A model generated the notes under the pieces. It was given only the letters and a program-made list of their open reading frames with translations, ran no database searches and was not told the origin of the DNA. From the NCBI GenBank assembly GCA_050742255.1, contig JBOGHU010000065.1, positions 1 through 8,689 on the forward strand: a stretch of DNA of 8,689 bases, in the 5' to 3' direction. Made by a program: the position numbers and the translations under genes. Every line of letters begins with the position of its first letter. Within the stretch, counting starts at the first letter, position 1. Below, one piece after another: positions 1-6,924 of the stretch. The stretch comes from JBOGHU01 sp050742255 (GTDB taxonomy: Bacteria; Actinomycetota; Acidimicrobiia; Acidimicrobiales; CADCSY01).

Positions 1-586
1 GTCGCCGTAGCCGGGGGCGCGCACGACCGGAAACCGCAGCGGGTCGAACTGGTCCGTGCCAAAGCCGCCGGCGCCGAGAGACAGCGAACCGACGGTGTCG
101 CCGTGGTAGGCGTTGCCGAGCGCGAGGTAGCGGGTGCGACCCGTTACCCCGAGGTTGACCCAGTATTGGAAGGCGATCTTGAGCGCCTGCTCCACGGCGG
201 CGGCGCCGTCGGAGGCGAACAGGAAGTGCGGTTCGTTGACGGGAACCTCCCGTGCGAGCGCCTCGGCCAGCTCGATGACCACGCGGTTGCCGTTGCCGAG
301 CATGGTGGAGTGGGCAACGCGGTCGATCTGGGCGCGCAACGCCTCGTCGAGCTCGGGCACGCGATGGCCGAGCGTGGTGACCCACAGCGACGACACGGCG
401 TCGAGGTAGCGGTTCCCTCCGACGTCGATGAGCTCCCGCCCGTCGGCCCCCTCGACGATGACCGGTGCGTTGTCGGTGTAGCACGACATCTGGGTGAAAC
501 CCGTGCCACACCACTGCCGCGTCGCGTGCCAGCCAGTGGGCGTGGACCTCGCTGGCGGCCGGCGGTTCGGCGTCGAGGGCGGTCAT
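1..586 (-). CDS. bioA: Adenosylmethionine-8-amino-7-oxononanoate aminotransferase (BioA), N-terminal part, single-base frameshift
   Basis: PLP enzyme that converts KAPA to DAPA in biotin synthesis, using S-adenosylmethionine as amino donor; cytoplasmic. The ATG at 586 overlaps the bioB stop (ATGA), so the two are translationally coupled. The first 30 codons end in VWHGF, then the frame breaks. One base too many in the AAA run at 497-499 (minus strand GGGTTTC) moves the rest to another frame, which stays open to the window edge. After correction 195 residues are visible: the WHGFTQM motif near 27-33 (family: WHPFTQM), SSLWV near 65-69, the cofactor-phosphate motif SDGAAAVEQALK near 125-136, and YHGD near 160-163. 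The PLP lysine and the C-terminal half lie beyond base 1. Family identity is clear. Whether the frameshift is real or an assembly error cannot be told here; the intact sequence on both sides favours error or a very recent lesion. Confidence 0.9.
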   Translation of the reverse strand, partial: MTALDAEPPAASEVHAHWLARDAAVVWHGFHPDVVLHRQRTGHRRGGRRAGAHRRRREPLPRRRVVAVGHHARPSRARARRGVARPDRPRCPLHHARQRQPRGHRAGRGARTGGSRQRTALPVRLRRRRRRGAGAQDRLPILGQPRGNGSHPLPRARQRLPRRHRRFAVSRRRRLWHGPVRPAAVSGRARPRLRR

Positions 587-1544
587 GGCAGGACCGGTGA
601 CCGGGCGACGGTGGTATCCAGGCGGGCGAGCAGGTCGCGGTCGTGGTTGTGGTCCGGGTTGGCCGTGGTGAGCAGCCGATCGCCGAGGAAGATGCTGTTG
701 GCCCCGGCGTGAAGGCACAGCGCCTGCAGTTCGTCGCTCATCGCCGTCCGCCCCGCCGACAACCGCACCACCGAGGCGGGCATCATCAGCCGCGCCGCCG
801 CCACGGTGCGCACCAGCTCGATGCCGTCGATCGGCGCCGTGCCGTGCAGCGGCGTGCCCGGCACCTGCACCAGCAGGTTGATCGGCACGCTCTCGGGGTG
901 CGGGTCGAGCCGAGCGAGCTGCGCCAGCAGGCCGGCCCGGTCGGTGCGGGTCTCGCCCATGCCCACGATCCCGCCGCAGCAGACCCGGATCCCTGCCGCC
1001 CGCACGTTGACGAGGGCGTCGAGGCGGTCCTTGTAGGTGCGGGTGGTGATGATCGCCCCATAGGCCTCGGGCGACGTGTCGAGGTTGTGGTTGTAGTAGT
1101 CCAACCCCGCCCCCGCCAGCGACGGGCCTGCGGAAGGGTCAGCATTCCGAGCGTGGCGCAGGTCTCCAGCCCCATCCTGCGCACAGCGTTCACCGCCTCG
1201 GACACGTGCTCCACCTGGCGGTCCGACGGTGACCGCCACGCCGCGCCCAGACAGAAGCGCGTGGCACCTACTGCACGGGCGTGCTCCGCCGCCGCCACGA
1301 TCTCCTCGACCCGCAACAGCGGCTGGGCGGGCACACCGGTAGACCAGCGAGCCGACTGCGGGCAGTACGCGCAATCCTCGGGGCAGCCGCCGGTCTTGAT
1401 CGACAACAGCACCGCCCCCTCCACCACATGGGCCTCGAAGCGCTCCCGGTGCAGCGTCTGCGCCTCCGCCAGCAAGTCGTGGAACGGCCGCGTCAACAAC
1501 GCCTCCGCCTCGTCGACGGTCCAGTCGTGCCGTGGGTCGCGCAT
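583..1544 (-). CDS. bioB: Biotin synthase (BioB), radical SAM, single-base frameshift
   Basis: Inserts sulfur into dethiobiotin, the last step of biotin synthesis, with a radical-SAM [4Fe-4S] cluster and an auxiliary Fe-S cluster. The N-terminal frame shows GGCPEDCAYCPQS with cysteines at about 54, 58 and 61 (CxxxCxxC), then the TLGML segment. The frame breaks near 1118-1120: one C is missing from an expected CC, so that QARRLAGAGLDYYNHNLD is split between two frames. The second frame carries YNHNLDTSPE, the Cys-containing VCCGGIVGMGE segment, the VRLSAGR arginine motif and FLGDRLLTT, ending at 583. Corrected length is about 320 residues, normal for BioB. I chose ATG 1544 because GAGGG lies 6 nt upstream; a GTG at 1565 in the same frame is possible. 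It lies 154 bp downstream of the S8 protease gene and directly precedes bioA. Confidence 0.92.
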
Positions 1545-1548
1545 GGCA

Positions 1549-1555
1549 AACCCTC
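1549..1555 (-). promoter_or_regulatory. Ribosome binding site of bioB
   Basis: The minus strand reads ACGAGGG and then TTTGCC before ATG 1544. This purine-rich site at normal spacing supports ATG 1544 over the GTG at 1565, which overlaps no comparable site. Confidence 0.5.
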
Positions 1556-1604
1556 GTTGCGCCACCGCTCGGACGTCAACTCGCAGATGCCCCCCCCGAC
1601 TGTC

Positions 1605-1622
1605 GGATCAGGGCCGTGATCC
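1605..1622. repeat. 18-bp inverted repeat upstream of bioB
   Basis: GGATCA and TGATCC form a perfect 6-bp inverted repeat around a 6-base GC spacer. It overlaps a second small dyad (CCGAC-T-GTCGG at 1596-1606) next to a run of eight C at 1590-1597. It sits in the 154-bp gap between the protease stop and bioB, about 60 bp before the bioB start. It could be an operator for bioBA or a weak 3' structure of the protease transcript. It does not match the biotin operator consensuses I know (BirA, BioR, BioQ). Confidence 0.35.
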
Positions 1623-1684
1623 CCCCTGGCGGTGATGGCCGCACGACCGCCGGCGGGCTGCCAGACGGCGGGGGAGCGGGCGCT

Positions 1685-1710
1685 GCCACCGCCGGGCCCT
1701 ACCCGGTGGC
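1685..1710. repeat. Stem-loop over the protease stop codon
   Basis: GCCACCG at 1685-1691 and CGGTGGC at 1704-1710 are perfect complements, giving a 7-bp GC stem with a 12-nt loop that contains the TAG stop of the S8 protease. No T-tract follows on the minus strand, so it is not a standard intrinsic terminator. It may protect the 3' end or be chance in GC-rich sequence. Confidence 0.3.
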
Positions 1711-2814
1711 GGTGACCGCCCGCTCGGCGTTCACCCGCCCGTAGCCGAAGACCGGGTCCCAGCCGGGGGTGCCGAGGTCGTCGGCGGTGGCCAGGATGCG
1801 CTGGGCCGCGTCGGTCCCCTTGGTCCCGAGCTGGGCCAGGAGAGCCCCGATCCCCGAGACGTGGGGCGCCGCCATCGAGGTGCCGGCCAGCGTCTCGTAG
1901 CCGACGCGGCGGGTGCAGACGGTGTCCTCGCTGATGGCGTAGGTCGAGAGCACGTCCTCGGGATCGTCGCAGAGGACCGATCCCAGCCCGCCCGGCGCCA
2001 CCACGTCGAGGCCGGGGCGGTCCGCGGCCCCGCCGGTCCCGCCGCCGAAGTTGCCGAACCAGGCCTTCAGGTCCCGTCTGTCGGTGGCGCCCACGCACAC
2101 GGCGTTGGCCACGCGGAACGAGTCGTCGTCGCAGAGCGGGGCGCTCTCGTTGCCGGCGGCGGCCACCACCAGCACGCCCTTGGAGATGGCGTAGGCGATG
2201 GCGTCGGCGAAGGCCTGGTCCACCCCCGTCCCGTCGACGAGCTGGCTCACGACAGGGAGCCCGCCCAGGCTGAGGTTGACGACGTCGGCCCCGTGGTCGG
2301 CGGCCCAGCGGACCCCGGCGGCCACGTCGTCACCGTCGCCGGTACCGGCGGCGCCCAGCACCCGGATGGGCATGATCTGGGCCCCGGGGGCCACGCCCAC
2401 CACGCCGACGCCGTCGAGGGGGGCGGCAGCGATGCCAGCCACGTGGGTCCCGTGGCCGTTCCTGTCGTCCCATTTGGAGGAGTCGAGGCAGGGCTTGGCC
2501 GCCTCGGGCCCGCAGTCGATCCACGAGGCGCCTCCCGTGAGCACGTCCCTCAGCTCGGGGTGGTCCCTGTCGACGCCTGTGTCCACCACCGCGATCACCG
2601 CCCCCGCCCCCGTCGCCGTGGGCCAGGCCGCCGGCGCCCCCACCTTGGCCAGCGCCCACTGCTCCTGCTGGAAGGGGTCCCCCCCGCCGGGCGCGGCCCG
2701 GGCACCGGGGGCGGCCAGGGCCACCACCAGGAACGCCACCACCAGGAACACCAACACCACCAGCAGCAGTCGTCGCACTCGGGCCCCCGTCCGGTCACCC
2801 CGTCGGTGCGTCAC
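1699..2814 (-). CDS. Secreted S8 family serine protease (subtilisin/thermitase-like)
   Basis: Extracellular endopeptidase of 371 residues. A positively charged N-terminus (RRGDR, RVRR) is followed by a hydrophobic stretch at about 16-36 and an ARA-AP site near 40, a plausible signal peptide. The mature part starts almost at once with the catalytic domain. The triad is complete: Asp78 in AVVDTGVD, His121 in NGHGTHVAG, Ser313 in GTSMAAPHVSG, with the oxyanion Asn222 in AAAGNES. There is no I9-type propeptide and no C-terminal membrane helix, so it is not a mycosin. Six cysteines (about 101, 109, 228, 240, 282, 300) could form disulfides outside the cell. The start is a GTG at 2814; no strong ribosome site is visible, and start codons further in would cut into the signal peptide. 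It lies 57 bp after khtU and ends with TAG. Substrate unknown. Confidence 0.93.
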   Translation of the reverse strand: MTHRRGDRTGARVRRLLLVVLVFLVVAFLVVALAAPGARAAPGGGDPFQQEQWALAKVGAPAAWPTATGAGAVIAVVDTGVDRDHPELRDVLTGGASWIDCGPEAAKPCLDSSKWDDRNGHGTHVAGIAAAPLDGVGVVGVAPGAQIMPIRVLGAAGTGDGDDVAAGVRWAADHGADVVNLSLGGLPVVSQLVDGTGVDQAFADAIAYAISKGVLVVAAAGNESAPLCDDDSFRVANAVCVGATDRRDLKAWFGNFGGGTGGAADRPGLDVVAPGGLGSVLCDDPEDVLSTYAISEDTVCTRRVGYETLAGTSMAAPHVSGIGALLAQLGTKGTDAAQRILATADDLGTPGWDPVFGYGRVNAERAVTATG

Positions 2815-2841
2815 CCTAGGTAACGGGGCTCCGCCTGACCA

Positions 2842-2863
2842 GGGGGGCGGGGGGAGGGCCGGG
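2842..2863 (+). other. G-quadruplex motif in the khtU/protease gap
   Basis: On the plus strand four G-runs (G6, G6, G3, G3) are separated by 1, 1 and 2 bases, which meets the usual G-quadruplex rule. It lies in the 57-bp gap between the khtU stop and the protease start. The transcript of these minus-strand genes carries the C-rich side, so any quadruplex would be in DNA or in antisense RNA. G-run motifs are common in genomes this GC-rich. Confidence 0.35.
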
Positions 2864-2871
2864 TCGACCGA

Positions 2872-4053
2872 TCACGACCGGGCGCCCCGGCGCGGCCACG
2901 CCAGGCGGCCGGCGTGCTTGGTGAGGAGGGGCCCGGCGACCGCGGTCAGCAGGACGTAGCCGGCCGCCAGCGCGCCCAGCTCGTCCCCGTCGGCGGCGGT
3001 GGCGCCGAGGCTGGCGATGACGATGGAGAACTCTCCCCGGGCCACGAGGGTGGCACCGGCACGGAGGCGTCCGGGCGTGGCCACCCCGGCGCGCCCGGCA
3101 GCGACCCAACCGCTGAGGAGCTTGGTGAGCGCCGTGACGCCAGCGAGGGCGGCCGCCGGGCCGGCTACGGCGACGAGCGAGGACGGACGGATCTGGAAGG
3201 AGAAGAACAGGAAGAAGGTGGCGGCGAACAGATCGCGCAGGGGTTCGAGGAGCACGCTGGCGCGCTCTTGGACCGGTCCGGACAGGGCCAGACCGACGAG
3301 GAAGGCGCCCACGGCGGCGGAGACCTGGAGCTGCTGCGCCAGCCCTCCGATCAGGAGGGTGAGGCCGAACACCGACAGCAGGAGCGCCTCGTCGGAGGCG
3401 GGGGCCAGCAGGCGGCTGAGCACCCGGCCCCAGCGCAGCGCCATGGTGAGGATGGCGGCTACGGCGGCGAGGGCGATGGCCACCGTGAGGGCAGTGCTGG
3501 CCAGGTCGGTCCCGGCCAGCACCGCCGCCACCACGGGCAGGTAGGCGGCCATGGCCAGGTCCTCGATCACCAGCAGGTCGAGGATGGTCGGCGTCTCGCG
3601 GTAGCCGAGCCGGTCCAGGTCGGTGAGCACCTTGGCCGTCACCCCCGACGAGCTGACCCAGCTGACCCCACCGAGCAGGACCGCGGTGCGGGCTTCCCAG
3701 CCGAGCATCACCCCGGCGAGGAAGCCGGGGGTGAAGTTGGCGGCGGCGTTCACCAGCCCGGGGACGGCGCCGCCCCGGAGCCCGTGGCGGAGCTCATCGG
3801 TCGTGTACTCGAGGCCGAGGGTCAGCAGGAGGAGCAGGACGCCGATCTCGGCAGCCAGGGAGATGAAGTCCTCGCTGACGTCGACGGGGACGATGCCGCC
3901 TTCACCCAAGGCGAGGCCGGCGAGCAGGTAGAAGGGGATGGCGGTGATGCCCCAGCGGGCCGAGACCCGGGCCAGCAGGGCCAGCCCGATGGTGATGGCC
4001 CCCAGCTCGATGAACACCAGAGCGGCATCGCCGTTGCCGGGGGTGGCGGCCAC
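2872..4053 (-). CDS. khtU: CPA2-family cation/proton antiporter, KhtU-like
   Basis: Membrane antiporter of 393 residues that likely exports K+ (or NH4+ or Na+) in exchange for H+. It is almost entirely hydrophobic, with roughly 12 membrane segments. CPA2 features: an N-terminal helix pair with LAGLALGEGG near 44-53, the SSSGVTAKVLTDL segment near 134-146, the acidic pair Glu164-Asp165 in LVIEDLAM, and ARGEFSIV near 338-345. There is no C-terminal RCK/TrkA-N domain, unlike KefB/KefC; regulation is supplied by the separate upstream gene, as in Bacillus KhtT-KhtU. The start is GTG 4053, with no strong ribosome site, so coupling to khtT or a short leader is possible. The gap to khtT is 94 bp and holds nested inverted repeats. 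The transported ion cannot be read from sequence. Confidence 0.88.
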   Translation of the reverse strand: MAATPGNGDAALVFIELGAITIGLALLARVSARWGITAIPFYLLAGLALGEGGIVPVDVSEDFISLAAEIGVLLLLLTLGLEYTTDELRHGLRGGAVPGLVNAAANFTPGFLAGVMLGWEARTAVLLGGVSWVSSSGVTAKVLTDLDRLGYRETPTILDLLVIEDLAMAAYLPVVAAVLAGTDLASTALTVAIALAAVAAILTMALRWGRVLSRLLAPASDEALLLSVFGLTLLIGGLAQQLQVSAAVGAFLVGLALSGPVQERASVLLEPLRDLFAATFFLFFSFQIRPSSLVAVAGPAAALAGVTALTKLLSGWVAAGRAGVATPGRLRAGATLVARGEFSIVIASLGATAADGDELGALAAGYVLLTAVAGPLLTKHAGRLAWPRRGARS

Positions 4054-4057
4054 CGTC

Positions 4058-4148
4058 AGGGACCGAGAGCGCAGGACCCGCGCCCGCCCGCCGCTCGCCG
4101 GCGCAGGCGGGGTCTTCGAGGACGACCGGTGGGCCCCCCTCGGTCCCT
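4058..4148. repeat. Nested inverted repeats in the khtT-khtU gap
   Basis: AGGGACCGAG at 4058-4067 and its exact complement CTCGGTCCCT at 4139-4148 bracket almost the whole gap between the khtT stop and the khtU start. Inside lie a second interrupted stem (GACC 4075-4078 with GGTC 4111-4114; CCGCC 4084-4088 with GGCGG 4106-4110) and a small CGCCGGCG palindrome. The minus-strand mRNA could fold this into one long structure ending next to both genes. Function unknown: it may set the khtT to khtU expression ratio. Confidence 0.45.
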
Positions 4149-4630
4149 CATGTCCGCAGCAGCTCCTCCAGCTGCGTCAGCCCTTCGGGCGTGCCGACGG
4201 CGACGGCCACGTCGCCGGGCTCGAAGGCGAACTCCGGTCCGGGGGCGGGGACGGTGGTCTCGCCGCGGAGGACGGCCACGATGGACACCCCGGTCCGGGT
4301 GCGGAACTTGCCGTCAGCGATCGTGGCGCCGACGAAGCGCGACCCGGCGGGCAGGTTGACCCAGTCGATGGCCAGCCCCTCGAGGCGTTGCTGCACCGCC
4401 ATCAGCGCCTCGCTGACCTGGGTGGCGCCCAGCAGCTCGGCCAGGGTTCGGGTGTCCTCCCGGCTGAGGTGCACCACCGTCGAGCAGGCGTCGGGGTCCT
4501 TGCGGTCGTAGACCAGCACCTCCCGTCGGCCGCTGCGGTGGGAGAGCACGCCGACCCGCTCGCCCTCGGCGGTGGTGAACTCGTGGCGTACCCCCACGCC
4601 CGGGAGCTGGGTCTCGGTCACCTCGGGCAC
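4148..4630 (-). CDS. khtT: Antiporter regulatory subunit with RCK_C (TrkA-C) domain, KhtT-like
   Basis: Cytoplasmic regulator of 160 residues, the size of Bacillus KhtT (about 165). The N-terminal part begins ETQLPGVGVRHEF, the typical opening of this family, with a short beta-rich domain to about residue 68. A helical linker follows (about 70-90). The RCK_C domain spans about 92-160, with GATIADGKFRTRTGVSIVAV and the FEPGDVAVAVG ligand-site strand near 136-146. In KhtT this domain binds a small ligand (c-di-AMP in Bacillus) and switches the antiporter. I chose GTG 4630 because AGGAGG lies just upstream (4 nt) and the protein then starts at the family's usual point. An upstream ATG at 4729 would add an unlike proline-rich leader; GTG 4621 is a close alternative. 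It is upstream of and co-oriented with khtU. Confidence 0.87.
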   Translation of the reverse strand: MPEVTETQLPGVGVRHEFTTAEGERVGVLSHRSGRREVLVYDRKDPDACSTVVHLSREDTRTLAELLGATQVSEALMAVQQRLEGLAIDWVNLPAGSRFVGATIADGKFRTRTGVSIVAVLRGETTVPAPGPEFAFEPGDVAVAVGTPEGLTQLEELLRT

Positions 4631-4634
4631 AGGA

Positions 4635-4640
4635 CCTCCT
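4635..4640 (-). promoter_or_regulatory. Ribosome binding site of khtT
   Basis: A perfect AGGAGG on the minus strand, 4 nt before GTG 4630 and 13 nt before GTG 4621. It rules out the longer frame from 4729. It is the strongest ribosome site on the minus strand of this window. Confidence 0.6.
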
Positions 4641-4697
4641 CTCTCGCCCCCCGTAGCCCACCCCAACGGTACGCCCTGGGGCCCTTGGCACGCGGGT

Positions 4698-4889
4698 TCA
4701 GGAGGTGGCGAGCGCGGCCCGCAGCGCACCCAGCAGCGCTTCCGGCTGCTCCCCCGGGGAGAAGTGGCCGGTGCAGGGCCAGCCGTAGCGGGCGCTCGTC
4801 GCCTCGGCGGTCCGAAGCGGCGCGATGCGGTCGTGCCGCCCCCAGACGAGCGTCGTGGGAACGCTGATCCCCGCCAGGTCCTCCGGCCG
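4698..4889 (-). pseudogene. Alpha/beta hydrolase, C-terminal remnant
   Basis: Only the last 60 or so residues of an alpha/beta-fold hydrolase are recognisable: RPEDLAGISVPTTLVWGRHD with the catalytic-acid Asp, then CTGHFSPGEQPEALL with the catalytic His, ending in TGA at 4698. The frame is open upstream to 5024, but that part does not resemble the fold. No nucleophile elbow (GxSxG) is present in any minus-strand frame up to 5158. The segment between Asp and His also looks a few residues short (ARYGWP joined directly to CTGH). Complete members are about 250-290 residues, so about three quarters is missing. I infer an inactive relic of a deletion that brought the metallophosphoesterase gene close. 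Any original substrate is unknown. Confidence 0.7.
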
Positions 4890-5157
4890 TCCAGCAGGAC
4901 GACCGTGGGCCGTCACCGCCCTCCACCACGGCGGTCGACACGCCCGCCAGCTGCAGCCGTCGGTCGGGGCGCCCCGGCCAGCAGCCGCTTCCGAGCGCCG
5001 TCCCCGCCTGGCGGCGGCTGCCATCCTCGATGACCCGGTGGCAGGTCGGGCTCGCGTCCCGTCCTCGTCATCGTCTCGGGGGACGCCGCTCCCGGCAATG
5101 ACAGCTCGTGAACCTCGCCCAGGGCCGGGGGTCGGGGCCGGGGGTCGGGGCCGGCTC
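4890..5157. other. Non-coding stretch between hydrolase remnant and metallophosphoesterase
   Basis: About 270 bases in which no frame on either strand gives a recognisable protein. It probably holds degraded sequence of the lost hydrolase 5' part. The only clear structure is the G-rich tandem repeat near its right end. Confidence 0.45.
5125..5154 (+). repeat. 13-bp G-rich tandem repeat with G-quadruplex motif
   Basis: CCGGGGGTCGGGG occurs twice in tandem (5125-5137, 5138-5150), followed by CCGG. On the plus strand this gives four G-runs of 4-5 with uniform 2-base loops, a textbook G-quadruplex motif. It lies a few bases beyond the metallophosphoesterase stop (5158). The transcript of that gene would carry the C-rich side. 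Confidence 0.6.
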
Positions 5158-6885
5158 TCAGCCGCCGACCCTGACCGGCCCCTCGACGAGGTGCACCGCC
5201 GGCTCGGCCTCGGCCGGGTCGAACCAGGGGGCGTGGGGAGGCCCGTCGGGGGAGAGCCGCCAGCTCCGGCACACCCGCTCCATGCCGATCGGGAAGAGGG
5301 TCAGCCCGCCGTCGCGGTCGATGTGCAGCCGGAGGAAGTGCTTGTAGTCCATGACCCGGAGGAGGGCGTACGCCTCGTTCCCGTGGAAGCCCAGGCAGTT
5401 GGTGGCCCACAGGTAGCCGGCCATGCCCAGGCTGCCCCCGAGGCCCCCGAGGGCCCCCAGCAGGCCCAAGAAGGTGGCCAGGGCGGCCGGGCCCTGCACG
5501 GGGAGGGCGCCGGTCAGCCGGGAGGCGGCGACCATGAAGCCGGCGGTGGCGGCCAGCTGCAGGCCCGAGTGCACCGAGCCCAGCAGGAGCCGGGTGAGCC
5601 CCCGGGCGTCGTGGGCGAAGCGGACCATGGCCCCCAGCAGGAGGAGCATCAGCACCATCAGCATGACCGCGGTCGGGCTCTCCCACAGCGCCCACCACAG
5701 GTCGTCGAGCTCGAGCGAGACGTACCCGCCCCGCAGCTGCAGCCCCAGGGTGAGAGCCAGCAGGACGTGGACGCCGCCGAGGACGGCGGTGAAGGGGAGG
5801 TTGCGCAGCGGCAGCAGCCAGAGCCGCTTGCGCAACCGCTTCGAGGTGTCGAGCGACGGGTAGACGGCAGCCCGTCGGTAGGGGCTCGTCTGCCCCTTGT
5901 CGGCCAGGTCCAGGTGCTCGGGCAGGTGGTGGGTGGGGTGGAGGAACGCCCCGCCACCACCGGCGGTGATGTGCTGGTGTGGACCGTCCTCCTCCTGGTA
6001 GCGGCAGTAGTGGTGCCGGCCGCTCTTCAGGTACACCATGACCTGGGCGCCGGTCGGCTCGATGATCTCGCGCTGGAAGTAGGCGAGGTTGCGCTCGGTG
6101 TACAGCTCGGCCTTCTCCGCACCGCTGGCCACCTCCTTGGACAGGCAGAGGATGATGCGATCACCCCGCTGCACGTGATCGCTGGCGACGGCGGAGAAGT
6201 ACGTAAGCTGGGCGTCGTCGATGTAGGCGCCGAACTGGATGTCGATCCCCCACAGCCACCACCCGTGAGGGAGCTTGACGGAGAAGTAGCTCCGGCTCTG
6301 TCGGGTCCTCCACCCCCCGATCCAGTGCCCGCGGCAGAAGACGCTGATGAAGTTGAGCAGCCCGTCGTACCAGTCGTGGCTCCCGGGCACGGCGAACAGC
6401 TCGGGGGGCTCTCCCGGCACGCAGGGCAGCGCCGCCCGGTACGGGCCCAGCAGCCGGTCCTCGTACTCCGACCGCTTGGGCACCGGGTAGGCCTGGTCAC
6501 CGCCCATGACCAGGAGACGCCCCCGCTCGGTGGCGATGGTCCTCCCGTCCCACTCCAGCGCCAGCCCCTCCCTGGCGATCAGCCTGGCCACGGTGTAGGT
6601 GGGCATCCACCCGTCGCCCAGGTCGGCGACGTAGTCGAGCCACAGCTCGGAGGCGTCCGACCGGTCGACCACCTTTCAATCGGCCAGGGCCTGGAGCTCC
6701 CGCCGGTCGGCGTAGGTGCCGAGGATGCCCGAGAGCACCACCCGGGCCGTGGTGTCGACGAGCTGCCTGGGATCGAGCCAGCGGACCATGGGCCTGGGCA
6801 CGAACCCCAGCTCGGCGGGCGTGGGGGCGGTGGGGCGGGGCGGGCACCCTCGGGTCGCGCTGGGGCGACCGAGCTTCGGGGGCAT
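5158..6885 (-). pseudogene. Membrane metallophosphoesterase interrupted by an in-frame TGA
   Basis: A calcineurin-like phosphoesterase fused to a membrane domain. Codons 1-69 from ATG 6885 include RPMVRWLDPRQLVDTTARV and GTYADRRELQAL. A TGA at 6676-6678 stops them, and the same frame continues directly (AAG, then GTG 6672) for 504 codons with the rest of the protein. Metal-site motifs in the second part (numbered from GTG 6672): VADLGDGW 15-22, GGDQAYP 57-63, GSHDWYDG 97-104, RHHYCRY 219-225, and GGGGAFLHPTH 238-248. About four membrane helices follow (near 290-312, 333-351, 362-387, 395-420), then a soluble tail with NEAYALLRVMDYKHFLRL. Two motif changes are suspicious: GNHD is usual where GSHD is seen, and as I recall this family usually has GD before the xHHY that here follows SG. 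Combined length of about 575 codons fits the family. Likely decaying; a downstream start at 6672 would lose the N-terminus. Substrate unknown. Confidence 0.8.
6818..6844 (+). other. G-rich run in the 5' part of the metallophosphoesterase
   Basis: Plus-strand G-runs of 3, 5, 4, 4 and 3 are separated by 1-4 bases, a G-quadruplex-like motif. On the coding strand it encodes the Pro/Arg/Thr-rich low-complexity leader (residues about 14-23) and so may simply reflect that composition. Confidence 0.3.
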
Positions 6886-6892
6886 GCCACAT

Positions 6893-6924
6893 TCTTACTC
6901 TTACCTCGCCCCCACAATGGGGGC
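6893..6924. promoter_or_regulatory. Divergent spacer with hexamer repeat and palindrome
   Basis: The 39-bp gap between the divergent starts at 6885 (minus) and 6925 (plus) holds two elements. TCTTAC is repeated exactly in tandem at 6893-6904. GCCCCC-ACAAT-GGGGGC at 6908-6924 is a perfect 6-bp inverted repeat touching the ATG at 6925. This is the most AT-rich patch nearby. It presumably held promoters for both genes. The repeats could be regulator sites; no known consensus is recognised. Neither start has a clear ribosome site. Confidence 0.4.

Noticed and set aside
2812..2820. CCTAGG palindrome as a regulatory site at the protease start
   Set aside because: A 6-bp palindrome alone is too short to support a site.
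1861..2823. A 320-codon open frame on the plus strand
   Set aside because: Antisense to the S8 protease, which has a complete catalytic triad. The frame is composition-driven.
2914..4359. A 481-codon open frame on the plus strand
   Set aside because: Antisense to khtU and khtT. The product is a Gly/Glu/Gln-rich string with no domain.
4148..4729. The longer khtT frame from ATG 4729
   Set aside because: The added leader overlaps the hydrolase remnant, is Pro/Gly-rich and unlike the family, and the AGGAGG site sits inside it just before GTG 4630.
5125..5154. Start of a CRISPR array
   Set aside because: The 13-bp unit is directly tandem with no spacers, and no cas gene is near.
6676..6678. Selenocysteine at the in-frame TGA
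   Set aside because: No selenoprotein is known to me in this family at this N-terminal, non-catalytic position, and I see no convincing SECIS hairpin just after it.
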